A DNA stretch of 64,000 nt. Origin: Triplophysa rosa (taxonomy: Eukaryota; Chordata; Actinopteri; Cypriniformes; Nemacheilidae). Numbering within the stretch: the stretch's first letter is position 1; each line of letters opens with the position of its first letter. The position numbers were made by a program, and so were the translations under genes. This document shows, piece by piece, positions 60,184 to 64,000 of this stretch. The notes below the pieces were generated by a model. It was not told the origin of the DNA, searched no databases, and saw only the letters and a program-made list of their open reading frames with translations. Where the stretch lies: the NCBI RefSeq assembly GCF_024868665.1, contig NC_079907.1, positions 21,872,834-21,936,833 on the forward strand. The letters are read 5' to 3'.

Positions 60184-60247
60184 CGTAGACATCCAGCAGC
60201 GTGATGCTGTCGAGCGCTGCCTGCTCCCTCTGATTGATGAGATGAGA
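60184..60247 (-). CDS. Coding exon of the unidentified minus-strand gene (5' of the 40 kb exon)
   Basis: On the minus strand, acceptor TTCCTGCAG is followed by 64 bases and the donor CTACG|GTAAGC. The frame that matches the next exon reads SHLINQREQAALDSITLLDV then Y, and leaves one base (G). The exon at 40477-40682 supplies the other two bases (AC) to give Asp. Both splice sites are close to consensus. The peptide is hydrophilic and probably helical. The protein was not recognised; the preceding exon probably lies beyond the window. Confidence 0.75.
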
Positions 60248-62733
60248 CTGCAGGAATGATAAGCTATCAGAAGATATAATGACAAATGTAATGAAGCATG
60301 TGTCTGAGTACTAATATGCCGCATGAAATAGGAAGGCTAGTCAAGCTCTTTTATCTAGTCTAAACATGTTTTTGAAAGCTGCAAGCTGCTAGCTATCAAA
60401 TGTATATATGTGGCTATATTTTAGCATAAATGTGTAAGTATAGTAAAAATATACTCTTGGCATTTTATCAATAAGCTTCTAAGGTCTCATCGTGTGATGC
60501 TATTTAAGCATTGTTGTGTCCGTTTCTATCTATTTGGGGCTTTTATTACCTGTTTTTTTTCCAAAGTTATCCATTTCAAAAAACAGGATCATGAAAAATA
60601 AAATAATTCCGTGAAGTCCCCCTAAACCTTTAACAACAGTGTTTATCTGATTTTATATGGGATATTTACAGCGCACTTGGTCATTTCATGAGTTTTCCCC
60701 ACAATCCACTAACTCCTTAAAGAAACCCCCTCAAATGCTCAACAGCAACATTTTGCTGCAGCTTTAGCATCATTGAAGTGCTTATGGTGTAAACGGATAT
60801 TGCGAACAATGCAAATAATCCTTTGTCATTGTCTCTATCAATCACACTACCCCTCGAAATCCCCTCAAAAGTCAGCATGCACTCATTAGGGGTGTTTACT
60901 AAGGCAAGTGTCACGATTACGATTAAGTAAAAAATGAAGTTTGTAGAGCTATTACTTTTGATTGGTTTTGCGGATGATAACGTGGCTGAAAAAAAACTAT
61001 AGACTTAAAGTACAACTCAAGGGGGATTTAAGCCATTTATTTCAAACACAATATTATTCAAACTTAAGGTGGGCTCTTTTGACTTGAACCTGTAAGCAAC
61101 TACCCAGAACCACCTAGCAACTGCATGGCAACATGATTAAAACCTCATCAGAACACATTAGCAACCCCGCCCTGGCAACCACTCATAACACGTTTTTGTA
61201 GTGATGTTTGCATAAACACGCTTATTAAAAAATATATAGTCGTCTTCTAATGAAACATAAGAGTTGTTTTGGGAGTGAGGTTGGAAAATCCATGGTTTTC
61301 ATTTAGTTTTGATATATACCGTGCAGATGTTATTATTTTATATTCGGCTCCGTACAACAGAAAACTTTTACAGCGTTACAGGAGTTACAGGCAAAATCTG
61401 TGACATGGAAATGAAAACCTCTGGCCATGTGTTTAAAGCTTCAGCAGAATAGATCTGTGCAGTATAAAGTCACCTGTTTTCCTGAATTATGCAGTATGTG
61501 GTTAACTTCAGCGGCATATAAACAGAACGTATGCCTAAAATAGGATGCATGTACACTTTCAGAGGTGGTGAGAAACGCACACTATTCAAAACATTATTGT
61601 TTTTGGGTCAGCTATTGACAGAAATGCAATGTAACATAACTTTGTCTTCAGAGGTGTATCAAGACCTTACGTAATGACGCGTTATGTTTATATCACCTTA
61701 GAATGAACTATTTCTATCAACATACACCGCGGGTCCCCTTGCATGGAATTTGCCATGCCGAGTGAGCTGTTGGTTGCAATTCAGACCGGAAACGCAAGCT
61801 CAGGAGAAAAAGAAATAATAATACATCTTGGTGCATTCCAATGTTCAAGTTTGGTCAACTCTGAGTTACAAATTCGTATCCTGGGAAGAGGCCAATAGAA
61901 CATATACGTAAAAGTTCCAGTTTCCAGGAATCATTTCAGTGATTTTATGCTCCAAAGAGACACATGAGGATATATTCGCCACGCATCTCACAAACAGAAG
62001 CGAAGGAGCTTTCCATTCGAATTCATCTGGTGTTTGACCATCAGGGACAATCTGCGGCTGCAATATGCGCCATATAAATAAGTTAGTCCCTCAGGTGCGA
62101 TGTTAGGATATTTCTACAGATGCCTTATTTAAGTGTAACATCAAAAGATGCTGAAATGATGGACGTTTGCTTCGCTTTTGCAGTGAAGCATATGAGCTAG
62201 GTTGTGGTCCCTCTTTGAATAATGTAACCTTTCTGCTCAGTTGACTCTCTATTTCCCTTTTCTCATTTCCTTTTCATTTCACATCTCAGGTACAAATGAA
62301 ATGTACACACAAATGAAGTGTCCTAACCGAAAACGTATAGCCTACCCTTTACTTAATGCCAAGGGGATGCCTGGGTAAGCTTTTTCACTTGGCATTCATT
62401 TGATCTCCTTTGGCTAAACTTGAAGAAAGCAAACAAAAGAGAACATTTTTGTTACATGTACAGTTGGGATAGGGCTAAAACTTTGGATTTTCTGCTGACC
62501 TGAGTGTTTTTTCTGCCTACTCTGTACTGTATAATGAAGACGATCATACTTTGAACTGGGGTGGCTGATTCTAGATCAGGGTCCGTGATGGATACTTTGG
62601 GTAAAAAAACACGAATGAACAGAGAAGATAAATGATTTCCTTTATGTTGATTTTACAATGAGTTGCAATTATCATTGTACAAGAAAAGTTGACAGAGCAG
62701 TCACAGAGTAGGGGGATAAAACATGCGCCTTAA
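60248..62733. other. Probable intron, no exon recognised
   Basis: No further minus-strand exon was recognised. At 61091-61200 a CCACCTAGCAACTGCATGGC / AGCAACCCCGCCCTGGCAACC pattern resembles a cyprinid simple repeat of AGCAACC units. Confidence 0.4.
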
Positions 62734-63277
62734 AGGGGTCATATGTAAAGGGGGAATATTATGGTTTGTTTTAGATGTAACGCAATGTGTATACACGATT
62801 TAAGGTTGAAAAACGCTGTATTTTCCACACACTGTGCATGTTTGTATCTCCTCTTTGCTCCGCCTCTCTGAAACGCTGAGATTTTTTACAAAGCTCATGG
62901 CTCTGAAAGCGAGGTGTGCTGTGATTGGCCAGTTCACCAGTGCGTAGTGATTGGTGGAATACTGCAAGCGTGTGAGGGAAATGTAACGCCTCTTACCATA
63001 TTTGGAACATCAGGTTCCTCTTCAATTGTACTGACAGGTACGCCCACCTTACTTGCGAACACATTTGGGCGGTCTTAGTCAAATCAGACCACCAACTGAC
63101 GCAGATTTGTGGGGGTGTGGTTACACGAGGCGTTTCAGGCAGGTCTGGGTGAGCATTCGCTTTTAGATAGATCGCATCTTTTGTTCTGACACTTTCATTT
63201 TTGCAATTTTACGTGTCTAATACATGCATGGGCAACTTATAACACACCAAAACACGTGTTCGCGCCATATGACCCCT
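62734..63277 (-). mobile_element. TTAA-flanked MITE, inverted copy 2 (544 bp)
   Basis: It is bounded by TTAA at 62730-62733 and 63278-63281, with ends AGGGGTCATATG and CATATGACCCCT. It matches 6140-6707 over its whole length in reverse orientation, including the GATTGGCCAGTTCACCAGTG, GGAACATCAGGTTCCTCTTC and GGGCGGTCTTAGTCAAATC blocks, with small indels. It carries no gene. Confidence 0.85.
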
Positions 63278-63281
63278 TTAA

Positions 63282-64000
63282 TATTCACAGCATGTCGTTG
63301 ATACAGAAACCAGAGGTCATTCACATCGCTATATTCACAGCAGCTGAAATATTTCGCAAGCTCGGTGTCGGCTGCAGGTTGAAGTGGTTACAAAGCAAAT
63401 GTCAGATTTGCATTTAATGAGATTTTTATTACTGATGTGTTGAAGGCGGGATATCAAGCATTTGTAAGTGTAGGTGCTGTCGTACAGAAGTCACTTCCAG
63501 AATGTGAGAGAGGGATTACAACATTAAGAGCATCAAAAGATCATCCAAAAATGAGTAGACATTTCTAGATAAAGATGAAAAGCCACTGCTCTTTACTAAG
63601 ATGTACTTATATCTGCAATATATCGGCTGTCTTTATGCCAACAGAGATATGCTGTTTACCTGGTATCGGAGATATGCTGTCGCAACAATTGGATTTTTAC
63701 AACTTTTCTTCGGCATTCGCAGTGAGAATTTACCCTGTTACCACTTTCTGAGTTACAGCTGTGAAATAATCCGTATTTATTGTCACATCGGCTTGAAAAA
63801 GAGATCACAAACTCTACAAACATTTCCACTCATTTTTATTCAGTGCTTTCCGGTGTCATTCATACTCGTTTGCTATTATTAGAATATTCATATTGAGACT
63901 TCAAAGCAGTCGGTGACAGCAGAATTTAAGCATCAATTGGCTAAAGGGATTCTCGAAACTCAGAATATGCCGAGTTTCGGCAAACGGCGGAGGAACATCA
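63282..64000. other. Terminal stretch, no feature recognised
   Basis: A 93-codon plus frame (63601-63882) is rich in hydrophobic and aromatic residues but has no recognised domain and no splice support. Confidence 0.4.

Noticed and set aside
1..64000. CRISPR array, bacterial operon, provirus or rRNA genes
   Set aside because: No regularly spaced identical repeats, no Shine-Dalgarno-led gene chain, no recognisable viral domains and no rRNA-like conserved blocks were seen on either strand.

Overview
The window looks like vertebrate nuclear DNA, most likely from a teleost and probably a cypriniform (carp, minnow or loach group). It is AT-rich and gene-poor, with GT-AG introns, (CA)n, (GA)n and (ATTC)n microsatellites, and a dense layer of short non-autonomous DNA transposons whose end sequences I know from cyprinid genomes. 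I see no bacterial-style genes, CRISPR array, rRNA, confident tRNA or viral gene. Almost every open frame longer than 60 codons looks like chance or lies inside a repeat.

Host genes: two exons on the minus strand (60184-60247, then 40477-40682) join in perfect codon phase. They define part of one gene whose 19.5 kb intron fills much of the right half of the window. I do not recognise the protein, and the rest of the gene was not found. Inside that intron, on the plus strand, lies a compact multi-exon gene or gene fragment (43585-44379, polyadenylation signal at 44436). Its first four exons join in frame and encode the C-terminal part of a Ulp1/SENP-like C48 cysteine protease fold. They run into a 93-residue tail with weak resemblance to the SMC5 hinge region. 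This is the most interesting object in the window.

Mobile DNA: three hAT-type elements have intact 8-bp target-site duplications (8406-8877 TTTATTTG; 29744-31541 AGTGGAAT; 49960-51160 CTGATATT). A fourth hAT-like element without a clean duplication lies at 3320-4138. Several families are bounded by TTAA and begin AAAG or AGGGG. One of these is present at 6140-6707 and again inverted at 62734-63277, nearly spanning the window. Another is present four times (about 14765-15614, 31865-34254, 35917-36575, 55136-55317). Self-complementary MITEs occur at 2724-2856, 9416-9889 (Angel-like, with an element nested inside it) and 55595-55810. SINE/LINE-type tails occur at 2895-3045, 7030-7166, 35430-35580, 44777-45345 and 52906-52990.

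Layout: 1-5 kb holds intergenic DNA, a hairpin MITE, a SINE tail and a hAT; 5-15 kb holds a GA microsatellite, TTAA MITEs, a hAT and the Angel-like element; 15-29 kb is mostly unannotated intergenic DNA with a few short repeats; 29.7-36.6 kb is a transposon cluster with nesting; 36.6-40.4 kb is intergenic. The interval 40.5-60.2 kb contains the minus-strand exons, their large intron, the nested C48-like gene and the 1.2 kb hAT. The stretch from 60.3 kb to the end is intergenic or intronic, with the inverted MITE copy. Coordinates of diverged repeats are approximate because no alignment could be run.
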